A DNA stretch of 26,176 nucleotides, from the NCBI GenBank assembly GCA_009602725.1, contig WELB01000194.1:203299-229474 (forward strand), in the 5' to 3' direction. This DNA is from Spirogloea muscicola. Its lineage: Eukaryota; Streptophyta; Zygnematophyceae; Spirogloeales; Spirogloeaceae. Under the pieces are notes generated by a model. That model was not told where the DNA came from. It saw nothing but the letters and a program-made list of their open reading frames with translations, and made no database searches. The position numbers were made by a program, and so were the translations under genes. Below, piece after piece: positions 11,511 to 20,441 of this stretch (position 1 is the first letter of the stretch; every line of letters begins with the position of its first letter).

Positions 11511-14500
11511 CTACCGATCTCCATGCTTGAGAATGCCCCACACATCCAATGCTCCCGGCGGAATGGCATTGTCAGTTGCAGCTCTTACTGCAGCCTTTGC
11601 TACCGAAGTGACCTTCACGGGCGGAACCAATGCAGGGCCTATTAAAGGCAAGTTGGTAGCCCACTTTGCTTTTCGAAGGACCTGTAATCAGGATGTGACC
11701 TTGCTCAGCAGTGCAAACTGACTTCGTGAGGTACTTGAGCTCTCGGTTGCTCGTTAATTCCCAGTATGCAAGCAGAACGTACTATAGTCCGCTGGTTTTC
11801 AGCAACCAAAGCAACCACAATGCCACGTTGTTAAGGGCAAACAAGCAGTGCTCCCTGAGCAAACAAGCAGTGCTCCCTGAACAAATAGTGCTGTGCAAGC
11901 AGATACAAAGTGAAGCTTGACAAAGCACCAAGATGGTCTTTACCATCTCAAGTGGAGCTCCAACAATGCTCAATGGGACTGCCACATTTCCAACTTGTCT
12001 TGTTCCATGAATCATTGCCGGTCTGAGGATCACACCTGAGCAACACTAGCATACACCGCTTAAAGGCCACTTTCGGGGCTATGTAGAAAGGGTGGCAGTC
12101 AATGACAGCCTGCATTTGATATCTCTTCCACTGTTTTCATCCAGCACATATTGGTAAACTGCCTATACTGTCAGGCCAGCCAATTTACAAGGATGCTGTG
12201 AGGCAGGACAATCAACACGTACCAGAGTAGGGGAACTTCATACGGACCGCTTCTTCAGCAGCTTTCTGCATTGCATGGCAACTCGCTCATCATTTGACAA
12301 GTACGCAGTAACAGCCTAAGTGCTGCCAATGGCAAGCCTTTGGATAGTGATAGGTGATAGAATGACCATGGTAAGAGCCAAGCATCCGATCTGTAAGATC
12401 GGAGCATTGTGCAACACTGGACTCTAAGAATACTCTAATAGGCACTGCCTTGCCGACAAGAGCTCTGAGATCTCATATAAGAACAACCTAACATTGTTTA
12501 ACTCCTCCTGCATCTGGTAGCGTTGATAGACTTCCGCTTCTTGAACACTCTGTAGGTAAGCCCAAGTACAGGACAGGCTTGCCTAGAATAAGCAACCTTA
12601 CCTTGCCCTCAGAATAAGCAACCTTACCTTGCCCTCAAAGTATCCGCGTAAGATGAAGGGAGGTAGTCCAACATCGTGAGCCGAGATAAAGACGAATCTC
12701 TTGACACCTGCACCAACCAAAAGCGACTTCACTTTGGTCCTTCCATTCCAGGCACTCATATCCCTGTACTCTACTCAGATGCCAGCTAGTACTTGCTGAG
12801 AGTGAAGTACAAGTGACAAGCATCAGTACATCCAGTCCTTGACAGACCTTCGTCAGCAGCAGTGTTCACAGCAACAACATTCGCCTCTCCATTGATCTTG
12901 CGCATAGCATCATTTGATCCGAAACCCCCCACACAAGAAATCTGCACGATTTAGTGCGTGCAAGTATGATCGTGAGGATAGGTTGTATGCTACGTTGCCA
13001 CCACCTTGCTAGTCATATCGCAAGAGCAATGCTTTTCCTTCTAAGCCAAGCATGTCCAGAATCAGATGAAGACGAGCAAACGAACCACTGCTGAAACGTC
13101 CTTCAGCTTGTCCTTCCATATGTGTGTGTCAAAAACGCTGCCTGTTTACACAAGCATAGTTCCTCAAAAGGTGTATTTGATTACTTGTCATTACCTCAGA
13201 ACAGTACAAGCAGAACAACATAAGGCCAAGGAGGACAAGTACGTAGCAAGCCCATGGCAACTATTTGAGTGAGACTCACTGACAAGATGTGAAACTGATT
13301 ATTCGTCGCTAATAATCTCTGTTCACCTCGGATCCAATCTACTTGGTGTATCCAGGATTCCTTTATTAATGGAGCTCCAGATCTGTGACAAGGTGCACCT
13401 TTGGCAATGTGTCATGCGCCCCCAGCTAAAAGACTACCGCTTCAAGAAGGCACAACAGCAAAGTTGTCTGGCTAAACCAACCACCTTGCAGCCGTTATAA
13501 ACACTGCAAATTGTGAGAAGCTCGCAGCACTCGCTTCTGCAGGATAACATCTCGGAGAAGAATGAGGTCAGATTGTTACTGCAAAACCTGCTCAACCCCA
13601 GGACTTCACGCCCTGAGGACAGGGCCTCCTTGCAGATGGCGCTTCCAACAAAGCCATTCCCACCAATGACCAGAAGCTGCCAGTACCATAGAACTGAAGT
13701 CAGCACACGACACTCTTCCAAATGACAACCAGAAGCATGAGCAGATTCAGTATCTCCAGGGAAAGTAGCCGCCAAGTCATCAGAAAAAGGAGAAAGGAAA
13801 ACCATTGGTCACCTTGCTACGGGGCTGCTGGGGGGCTTCCTGAACAGGTACAGCCTCTGGTGTAGAGCCAGCTTGTGTTCCTAGCGTGCCAAATGGCGCT
13901 TCCTCAGCTGCCACTGAGAAGCTGCTGGCCAAAGAGATAAGAAATAATAGCTCATCAGTCGTAATCCAGACGCCATTTGCCACCAATAGACCTATCTCCT
14001 CAGTGTCCTTCATTGTTTAGTAGAAATCTGCTCTTCCTTCACAGGCCTCTTAACACATCAACAGTGCCAGTGCCCCTCTCGCATGAGGTGACTCTCTAGC
14101 GACAGTAGCTGACCAACTCCTGTCCACAGGCTGGTCTGGCATCTGTCTTGGGAGTCTGAAATTCCCACTTCGCTTAATGGTTTGCCTCGTCGCCAAGACG
14201 TCTTTACGCAGTAAGTCGATCATACTTAAGTGGCCAAGCTAAGTTGTGGACTAATATCCCTGACGGGGGGCAGAGGCACCAGCTGCAACGAGGCTGTCGC
14301 CGCAGTCTCTCCAAAGTGGAAACATGCGCTGCTCGAGGCAAGCTCAAATGGCGACGAACCTTCTGCCTGCCGCGTCCGACGCTTGCTCGCTCCCCGCCGC
14401 CGCCGCCGCCGCCGCCGGTCTCTGCCGGCCGGCCTCGCCTAATGGGCGGCCCAGCGCGGCGGAGCCCGCACGCAGGGCGGCGCCGCTGCGGCCGAGCGCC

Positions 14501-14517
14501 TGCTTCAGCGACGACAT
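11511..14517 (-). CDS. NAD(P)-binding Rossmann-fold protein, At5g10730/COQ11-like atypical SDR, 10 exons
   Basis: The exons are 14517-14360, 13924-13813, 13676-13588, 13382-13327, 13141-13086, 12941-12848, 12707-12628, 12265-12223, 12035-11944 and 11681-11511. All introns are GT-AG and all phases agree. The sum is 951 nt, or 316 residues and a TAG stop. Residues 1-55 are Ala/Arg-rich and suit an organelle transit peptide. The dinucleotide loop is VIGGNGFVGS (94-102, GxxGxxG). Further family landmarks are LSRSG, AVISCVGGFGSN, KINGEAN, GVKRFVFISAHD (189-200), the YxxxK pair in GYFEGK (Y211, K215), ILRPAMIHGTR and the C-terminal LPLIGP...VRAATDN. As I remember it, plant At5g10730 has the same order of motifs. 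Yeast Coq11, which assists coenzyme Q synthesis in mitochondria, belongs to the same superfamily. The true substrate is unknown. The gene is intact, but donor 7 is duplicated in tandem. A perfect G-box lies 229 bp upstream of the ATG. Confidence 0.88.
11837..11880. repeat. 22-bp tandem duplication in intron 9 of the Rossmann-fold gene
   Basis: Two exact 22-bp units stand head to tail at 11,837-11,858 and 11,859-11,880. A decayed third unit follows at about 11,881-11,900. They lie within the intron 11,682-11,943 and do not touch the splice sites. Confidence 0.85.
12585..12636. repeat. Exact 26-bp tandem duplication copying the exon-7 splice donor
   Basis: Two identical 26-bp units, 12,585-12,610 and 12,611-12,636, follow each other directly. 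On the minus strand each unit holds the last nine exon bases, GAGGGCAAG, followed by the intron start GTAAGG. The donor that keeps the frame is at 12,627-12,626. An identical second donor lies at 12,601-12,600. Because 26 is not a multiple of three, use of the second donor would shift the frame. Confidence 0.9.
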
Positions 14518-14611
14518 GGTGCCCGGTGCTATGGGGAGTTGCCAGGAAGGCCTTCACGACTTAAGCGACTGAATAGAAAACCTCGCCTTCTAGACATGCG
14601 CCGGCGAGACA

Positions 14612-14680
14612 ACGGCGGCGGCGGCGGCGGCGGAGGCGGCGGCGGCGGCGGCGCTGGCGCTGACGCTGACGCTGGCGTCG
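14612..14680. repeat. (CGG)n tract upstream of the Rossmann-fold gene
   Basis: A run of CGG trinucleotides with one GGA break is followed by GCTGAC-type imperfect hexamers. On the sense (minus) strand it reads CCG and GCC. It lies about 95-165 bp upstream of the ATG at 14,517, probably in the 5' UTR or core promoter. A shorter GCG run encodes the alanine tract in exon 1. Confidence 0.7.
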
Positions 14681-14745
14681 TCGAGGGACCAGCACAGTGC
14701 AAGCTCGATCGCAGGGGCGGGGGCACCCTGCCGCACCGAGCGCAC

Positions 14746-14755
14746 GCCACGTGGC
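14746..14755. promoter_or_regulatory. Perfect palindromic G-box upstream of the Rossmann-fold gene
   Basis: GCCACGTGGC stands 229 bp upstream of the start codon on the minus strand, in a GC-rich island and about 100 bp before the first retroelement sequence. The position suits a promoter element for a bZIP or bHLH factor. Function is inferred from the motif only. Confidence 0.45.
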
Positions 14756-14854
14756 AGGGACTCCCGCCGCCAACAACCCAGCGACCGTTTAGCGTCTTTC
14801 AGTCCCGCGTGCCTCCGTCCGTCTCGCTTCCATTCAAGACTTGCATCTACTGAC

Positions 14855-15720
14855 TAGAGGTTACTGAGAGTCCCCTTGCTCTCTCAATGGGCGGGTACTT
14901 CCTTCTCCTTGCTCAAGTCCGCAGACCATCCGCGGGAAGACGAGTTCTTCCCGTTGGCAATAGACACCCATGGGCGCTCGGTGGCTCGAGCTGCTCACCC
15001 AGCTCGCCCGCCACACCATCGCCCGTCGCTTCCATGGGGAGCCGGTAGACTTTCCTGCAGCCGGGTCGCTGGCGCAAGTGTATCGAATGCGCCTAGCCGT
15101 CTCGCTGCAGAGGTCTATGGCTCGGGCGTTGCACCTTCGTGCTGGCAGAGCCCTCGCTGCTGCCTCTGGCTCTGGCCAGGGGACCCACTTCCACGAGCCT
15201 AGCATCTCCGACCTGCGGCTGTTTAGCAGAGGTTACTGAGTGATTCGTAGCTGCTTTGTTTCTCTGGGTGCTTGTTTTTCTTAGCGCTTCCCCTGGCCCC
15301 CTTCTCGTACTCTGTTTGTTCTTTCTTGGGCTTGCTTTTCCAGCCCCTATTCTCAATGGGCGAGCACTTTCTCCTTGCTGATGTCTTACTTAGTCCTTGG
15401 CACTCCTGCTCCTTCAGTCCTTGTCCTTTTTGGGCTGGCCTCTCCCAGCCACCAGTCAATCTGGCCGCGCTTGCTCTTAGTGCTTCCCCTGGCCCCTTCT
15501 CGCCCTTTTTTGTTCATTCTTCTTTGGGCTGGCCTTTCCCAGCCCCTATCCTCTATGGGCGAGCCCCTTCTTCTAATCAGCCCTGGCTGAGCGGGCCAGT
15601 CTGTCAGGTTTCTTTTCCATTTTCTGGCCCCTTCGAAGTTCTTTCATTCTTTTTCTGGGCTGGCCAATCACGGACATCGCCCTCAATTGAAAGACTCTAC
15701 TTTCTGACTTGCACTTGCTG
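14855..15720 (+). mobile_element. Retrotransposon-like remnant: polyprotein C-terminus plus 3' tail repeats
   Basis: A frame containing EDEFFPLAIDTHGR (about 14,939-14,980) breaks. It continues in another frame as LELLTQLARHTIARRF and then RMRLAVSLQRSMARALHLRAG, ending SISDLRLFSRGY-stop at 15,237-15,239. The FxPLAxDTxGR...LLxxLA pattern resembles, from memory, the extreme C-terminus of reverse-transcriptase polyproteins of LINE-like elements. After the stop, a tail unit occurs at about 15,280-15,375 and again 196 bp later at 15,476-15,570, with a third, decayed unit near 15,620-15,670. The tail motif AGGTTACTGAG...CAATGGGCG also precedes the coding piece (14,858-14,900). The element is dead, since its frame is broken and it lacks all upstream domains. 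Confidence 0.5.
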
Positions 15721-15724
15721 AATA

Positions 15725-16380
15725 GAGGACATGACATTAAAAGCGGTGCTCCGGACCCTCAGACCCCTTTTGGACTGGCCTTTCAGAGCCTCCACCCGTG
15801 TGGAAGAGCTTGCTTACTTCTTCGTTGTCCTTATTGACGCCTACGAAGCTGGAGCACCCACGTCAATTGTGCCTGGCTGGGCAACGTCCAGGGCGGAGCA
15901 CAAGAGGAGAGGCATTACAGGGACCACCCCCGAGGAAGACCACTTCTGTCCGTGCGTTGTGGATTTTCATGGTGGCTACGTATGAAATGGTCCTCCCTCA
16001 TCTGGCCCGACTGGTTGACCAGCGTTGTCGCAGTCAGGGGGCCAGCTTGGCGGCACACTAGCATTCCGCAGGTGTTAGTTGCATGTCACAGAATGCGGCT
16101 CTCACTTAGTTTGCAGCGGTCGCAAGCTCTGGCTATTGATCAGCGTGTTGGGGGCACTCTGAGTTAGGCCACTGGCCTCTGTGATGGCATTCCGGCTCCC
16201 CAATTTGGCTTGTCGGATCTTCATGTGCTCACCCGTGGGTACTGAAGTCACTTCGTTACTTCAGCCAGCTTAGCATAGAGGGCTTCGTTCCATGTAGCCC
16301 AATTTTTGCTCTTAACTTTTATGCATTAGTTTTTATGTATTGGCCACCCTTCCAGTCTATGTGCACCGGGCGCCTTCCCC
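15725..16380 (+). mobile_element. Second, more decayed retroelement C-terminus with a different tail
   Basis: EEDHFCPCVVDFHGGY (about 15,928-15,978) aligns with EDEFFPLAIDTHGR of the preceding copy. RMRLSLSLQRSQA (about 16,093-16,131) aligns with RMRLAVSLQRSMA. The end GLSDLHVLTRGY-stop at 16,243-16,245 aligns with SISDLRLFSRGY-stop. The frame is broken at least once by shift, and a TAG stands in frame upstream of the end. The tail differs from the first family: CTTAGCATAGAGGGC, then TATTGGCC...CCTTCC and GCGCCTTC. That tail is shared with the fragments at 9370-9600 and 20,130-20,330. Confidence 0.5.
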
Positions 16381-17051
16381 ACTTCTGAAGAGTAAGAGGC
16401 CTTGATTACTAGCAAGGCACCAATGTGAGCTAACAATGATGATGCCATGATGATGTCCTGAATCGTCCTTGAAGTTCAACTGATCCTCCTCCAGTACCCC
16501 CTCCATTCTCAAGTGTTTGTGACTTGCCAGACCCCTAAGCTCCATTCAAGGTGTTTGTGACTTGCCAAACTTCCTACAAAATAGAAGGACACTATTGACA
16601 TCACCAACCTTGTCACAGCACTACTTATCCCACATCCCTAGATCTTAAGCATGACATCATCTTATATGCAAACACACCGAAGAGCAGTTGCAAAGTAGGT
16701 GTTCAAGTATGACGGGTAGGTCAGGCCGCAGCTGCGCGGCCCCCACGTACTCAAATATAAAAGAATCAGGCTTGGAAACAATGTCTGGTCGAGTGGGCAA
16801 CACCAAGTGGGCCAGGAAGTAGCACCCACACATAGCCATGGGACGACCTCAAAGACTTCGCAGATTCCAAATTATCCGCATCGCGCTAATGATGCAGTGT
16901 GGCTAAGTGGCTTGAAGAGGCTGATTTCCAACGAAGTGCTTCAATAGGAAGCGGAAGTGACAAACTGCTATTGGAATTGGGATCAGTACGTAGAGTGGGT
17001 AAGACAATAAGACAACGACACCAGGAGAGGGCACAAAGGGAGGATGCAATT
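16381..17051. other. 3' flank of the epimerase gene, no feature seen
   Basis: I see no domain, exon chain or RNA gene. A short direct repeat of AAGTGTTTGTGACTTGCCA type occurs at about 16,511-16,529 and 16,549-16,567. The epimerase transcript presumably ends in this stretch. Confidence 0.4.
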
Positions 17052-19355
17052 CTAAAATTTCTCCTTGCCATCAGCAGCCCGGAGGGAGCCAAGTGACACA
17101 GGAGCCGAAGTACCAACAATCTTGGAGGAGGACAATGAAGCAATATCAGCACCAGAAGCCTTCTCCTTCTCCAGCTGTTCCTTGATCCAGAAGTAAGTGA
17201 TCCTCAAGCCATCCTGAATTTCCCAGCAGCAATGATATGACAAGTGCATCAGATTCATCATGATGACCTCAACTTCATTGAGGCGACATCCACAAGGCAG
17301 TAGTGGGGCATTGACTCTACCCTTGCTCGCCAAGACTGAAGGCAAGGAAGATCAGTCCACCTGGTGATTGAGCAAAGCAGTGCACAGGACTATTAATACG
17401 ACTGAAGGGCCTGAGTCAGGTGGCTTGTAGTGAGTGGGTGCACACCTCAAGCTTCATGCATGGGGCCCAGCCAAGCTTCTCCTTGATGAGGGTGTTGTCA
17501 GAGTTGCAGCCACGAACACCTTCAGGGCCAGGAATGTGGTGGATGGGCAGATTCTTGCCATCAAAGCTCATGATTGTTTCGGCCATTTGATTCATGCTGA
17601 CCATCTCATCGCTTCCAATGTTGACAGGCTCCTTAAAGTCCGACTTTGTCAACCTGAATATATTCACTTCAGTTTGTCAGCATATACTGGTACAGCAAAC
17701 TAGGTTCCACACCAGCTTACTATAAGACTCATGCTTTGAAGCATCACCATCTCTATGACAAACGTGCACAACCTTGCACCTGAATCTGATGACGACATTG
17801 ACAAACCTGGATATGGCACGGTCAACCCACCTTCTCATGACAGAAGTTTTACAAGCACAAAGAGAAGCAGATATCAGGCTGCTCACCTTAGGACCCCCTC
17901 GACGCACTCATCAATGAAGGTGAAAGAGCGCGTCTGCATTCCGTCACCCCACATCTCAAACCTCTCAGTGGAAGTGAGCACTTTGCGACAGAATGCAGCT
18001 GGAGCCTTTTCCCGACCACCTGGATCAAGCCGAGCCGCAAGGCAACAATGTAAGGTACAGGAGTGGAGAAAAAGAATTTCTCTCCTGGACATCCAGCTAC
18101 TTCGGCGAGGTGTCACTCATCAGCAAGAATGATTCATTCCAGGATAGGGCAGCAAACCCATCAGTAAACATCCCAGATGTAAACAGCATGGTCTTCCGCA
18201 CCAGCCTTTATGCAGAGAGGGTCTGGTTCTGACACGACATGTATGAACTGCTCACCCTTCCACGTGCCAAAAGGACCGTATATGTTGTGGAATCACCCAA
18301 TCCTGCACTCAACGCTGAAGTCTTTCGTGTAATGCTTGCACAGCTCCTCGGTGGCCAGCTTTTCCAAGCCATAGGCATCCTGAGGCTGCAAGCTCCAAGA
18401 TAGCCAAATTAATTACTTGAGAGGCTACAGACAATGCATCGGACCTTGCTGCCCTACAATGCAGGAGCCCAGTAAGGTGTGTGACGTGTGTGTAAGATCA
18501 GTTGCAAAACCACACTTCTGTATGATTTCTTCTGCTCATGATGCTTTCAACTGGACAGGATTGGATTGGAAGACCTGCGGACTGTTGCTAGTGTGCTTTG
18601 CAGGGCAACAATCGCTTCCGAGCAAAACTATTGACTTTCTACCAGACAAAATGGTAATGGGTGCAGCTGTCTGAGATCCGAGATGCTTTGTCCAGAAGGT
18701 TTGAGGACGGCAGGGAGGAGCAAGGGGTATGTGCGGTATACCTCAGCCGGCCAGGCATCAGACTCCTTCAGGGCGACAATGTCAGTCTCGAGCTGCTTGA
18801 ACTCAGGGTAGATACAGGCACTTGAAGCATAGAAGAATCTGCAGATGTCAGCAAGCGACTGGGTGATCAGATCTGCAGTCTCAGATGTCAGATCCACTCT
18901 GTGTAAAAGCTCACATCAAGATCGGATCTGTGAGCCACCTGGGAGCCGGAGAGCGGCTCACCTCTGCACGCCATCAGGCGCGCCGCCTCGAGCATGTTGA
19001 AGCTGATCATGGTGTTGTTGTACATGATGACGGAGTGGTTGGACTGGATGAAGCCCATGCCGCCCATGTCGGCCGCGAGGTTGAAGACGTGGTCCACCTT
19101 CTCGGTGACCTTGAGGCAGTTGTCCATGACGCGGAGGTCGACGAGGTGGAACTCGTCGCAGAACATGTCCTCCGTCATGTGCTCGTTCTTCTTCCAGTCC
19201 GACGCGATGACGTAGTGGCCCTCGCTCTTGAGGCGGCGCGCGATGTGCGACGCGATGAACCCGCCGGCGCCCGTCACCGAGATCCGCAGTCCCTTCTCCG
19301 GCTAGTACGGCTCGCGCTCCAGATCCGGGGCCGTGTACGCGCCGAGATCCGCCAT
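17052..19355 (-). pseudogene. GME: GDP-mannose 3,5-epimerase with disrupted reading frame, 6 exons
   Basis: GME converts GDP-D-mannose to GDP-L-galactose for ascorbate and cell-wall sugars in the cytosol. The exons are 19355-18962, 18838-18742, 18385-18256, 18019-17887, 17653-17446 and 17213-17052, with GT-AG introns in consistent phase. The repaired length would be 374 residues, close to the 377 of the Arabidopsis enzyme. Key residues are present: GAGGFIAS loop, catalytic Cys in SSACIYPEF (140), YGLEK (Tyr169/Lys173) and Lys212 in GREKAPAAF. The frame is broken three times. TAG stands at 19,304-19,302, where a Trp is expected after EREPY. TGA stands at 18,295-18,293, where Arg is expected in RIG(R)FHNIYG. 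One base is missing between 18,978 and 18,977, just before DGVQ. Cys also replaces the expected Arg in VRG(R)NSDN at 17,508-17,506. All else is highly conserved, so the lesions are young or are sequence errors. The ATG at 19,355 aligns with the family start. Confidence 0.9.
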
Positions 19356-19718
19356 GGCTGCCCGGTGATCGGCGGCGGCGGCGGCGGGAGTCACGGCGGA
19401 TCCGGCGGCGCGGAGGGCGGCGGCGGAGACGGCGAAGGCGGCGGGGGACGGTGAATGGCAGGGATGTGAGAGCTCTGCCTGGAGTAAGGTGTTGCTCCGT
19501 GGAGGTTACGCCGGGGTGGGGTTGGGGGGAGGGGANGTGGAGGGTGGAGGGGCGGGCCCCCGTGTTGGGGCCTCCCTCACCTACCTACTGTCACCGCCGC
19601 CCCGTGCGACGTCCTGGCGACGGTTGTCCAGCGTCGTCGAGAGTCGCTAGCGTCGCAGGAGCTCTGCGACGCACACCGACCCGACATGCCGCGCGGCGCG
19701 GGGAGTGGAAGCAGCTGA

Positions 19719-19724
19719 CACGTG
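19719..19724. promoter_or_regulatory. G-box between the epimerase and mago nashi genes
   Basis: CACGTG in the context GACACGTGGCA lies 364 bp upstream of the epimerase ATG and 718 bp upstream of the mago ATG. ACACGTGGC is a typical abscisic-acid-response-type G-box core in plants. It could serve either gene; its proximity favours the epimerase. Confidence 0.4.
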
Positions 19725-19869
19725 GCATCCCGTGAAGCGTGGGCGGTGACGGCTGACGGCGAGACGGTGCCGACCTGTAAAGGCGCGTGTGTGAATGAAG
19801 ACCACGGAGCCTTCGGTATCTGTTCACACCGTGAGCACCGGGTGACGCCTCACCTGCCCTGCCAATCCG

Positions 19870-20330
19870 GGCAGCCCCAGGAAGAGAACTTGCTCGCCCA
19901 TAGAAAAAGGGCCTAGCAAAGCCAGCCTTGTATCCGACGGTCACAAAGGCCACAAAACGGGGCCGGGAAGAAATAAATTACTAGGAAGGACAGACTCTTC
20001 TTGCCCCTTTGCGGCTGCGCCTTTCGACCCTTTCAGACCTTCCGGTAGCCAGCCTTTCTGCATTGGGAAAGCGCTCTTCGGCCTCGTTAATTCCTCGCGG
20101 GCTGGCTGTAAACAGCCCCTCGCCCCCATTGGGACGCCACTTGCTCTCTTTCTTGTCAGATTTGTTTGTGCTCACCCGTGGGTACTAATGTCATCTTAGG
20201 TACCTTAGATTAGGTCTCCGTATTATGTAGCATTGTTTAGTCTGCACTCGACTCTGCCTGAACAATGTATTGGCTTGAATTGGCCTCCCTTTCAATTCAT
20301 GCGCCCCGCGCGCCTTCTCTCTCTTTCTCG
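19870..20330. mobile_element. Mixed retroelement 3'-end fragments in the divergent intergenic region
   Basis: At about 19,888-19,926 there is a minus-strand tail fragment of the first family, with TGCTCGCCCATAG and then CAAAGCCAGCC. At 20,165-20,188 the plus strand encodes FVLTRGY-stop, identical to the coding end at 16,245. It is followed by the second tail type, with ATGTATTGGCTTG, TTGGCCTCCCTTTCA and ATGCGC (20,266-20,303). The two pieces look like nested or joined remnants. They lie 110-580 bp upstream of the mago start codon. Confidence 0.45.
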
Positions 20331-20441
20331 CAGCCATTGCCATACAACGGTGGAGCTGCTTGGGCTAGGGTTGGAAGGGGCCTGCGGCGAGGGGGGCCTC
20401 GCCGCCATCCGCGGCGGCGGCGACGGCGGCGGCGCCGGAGC

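Noticed and set aside
14529-14750. Minus-strand frame of 73 codons with a polyproline run just upstream of the Rossmann-fold gene start
   Set aside because: It is produced by the CCG tract and begins at the G-box, probably outside the transcript. There is no evidence that it is a translated upstream frame.
18888-18965. Epimerase exon 1 read through in frame past CRG to a stop at 18,888
   Set aside because: The family sequence DGVQ-RFFYASS is recovered with a normal donor at 18,961 if one base is missing upstream. The read-through residues match nothing.
18885-19454. Plus-strand frame of 189 codons
   Set aside because: It is the antisense shadow of epimerase exon 1 and its GGC-rich leader.
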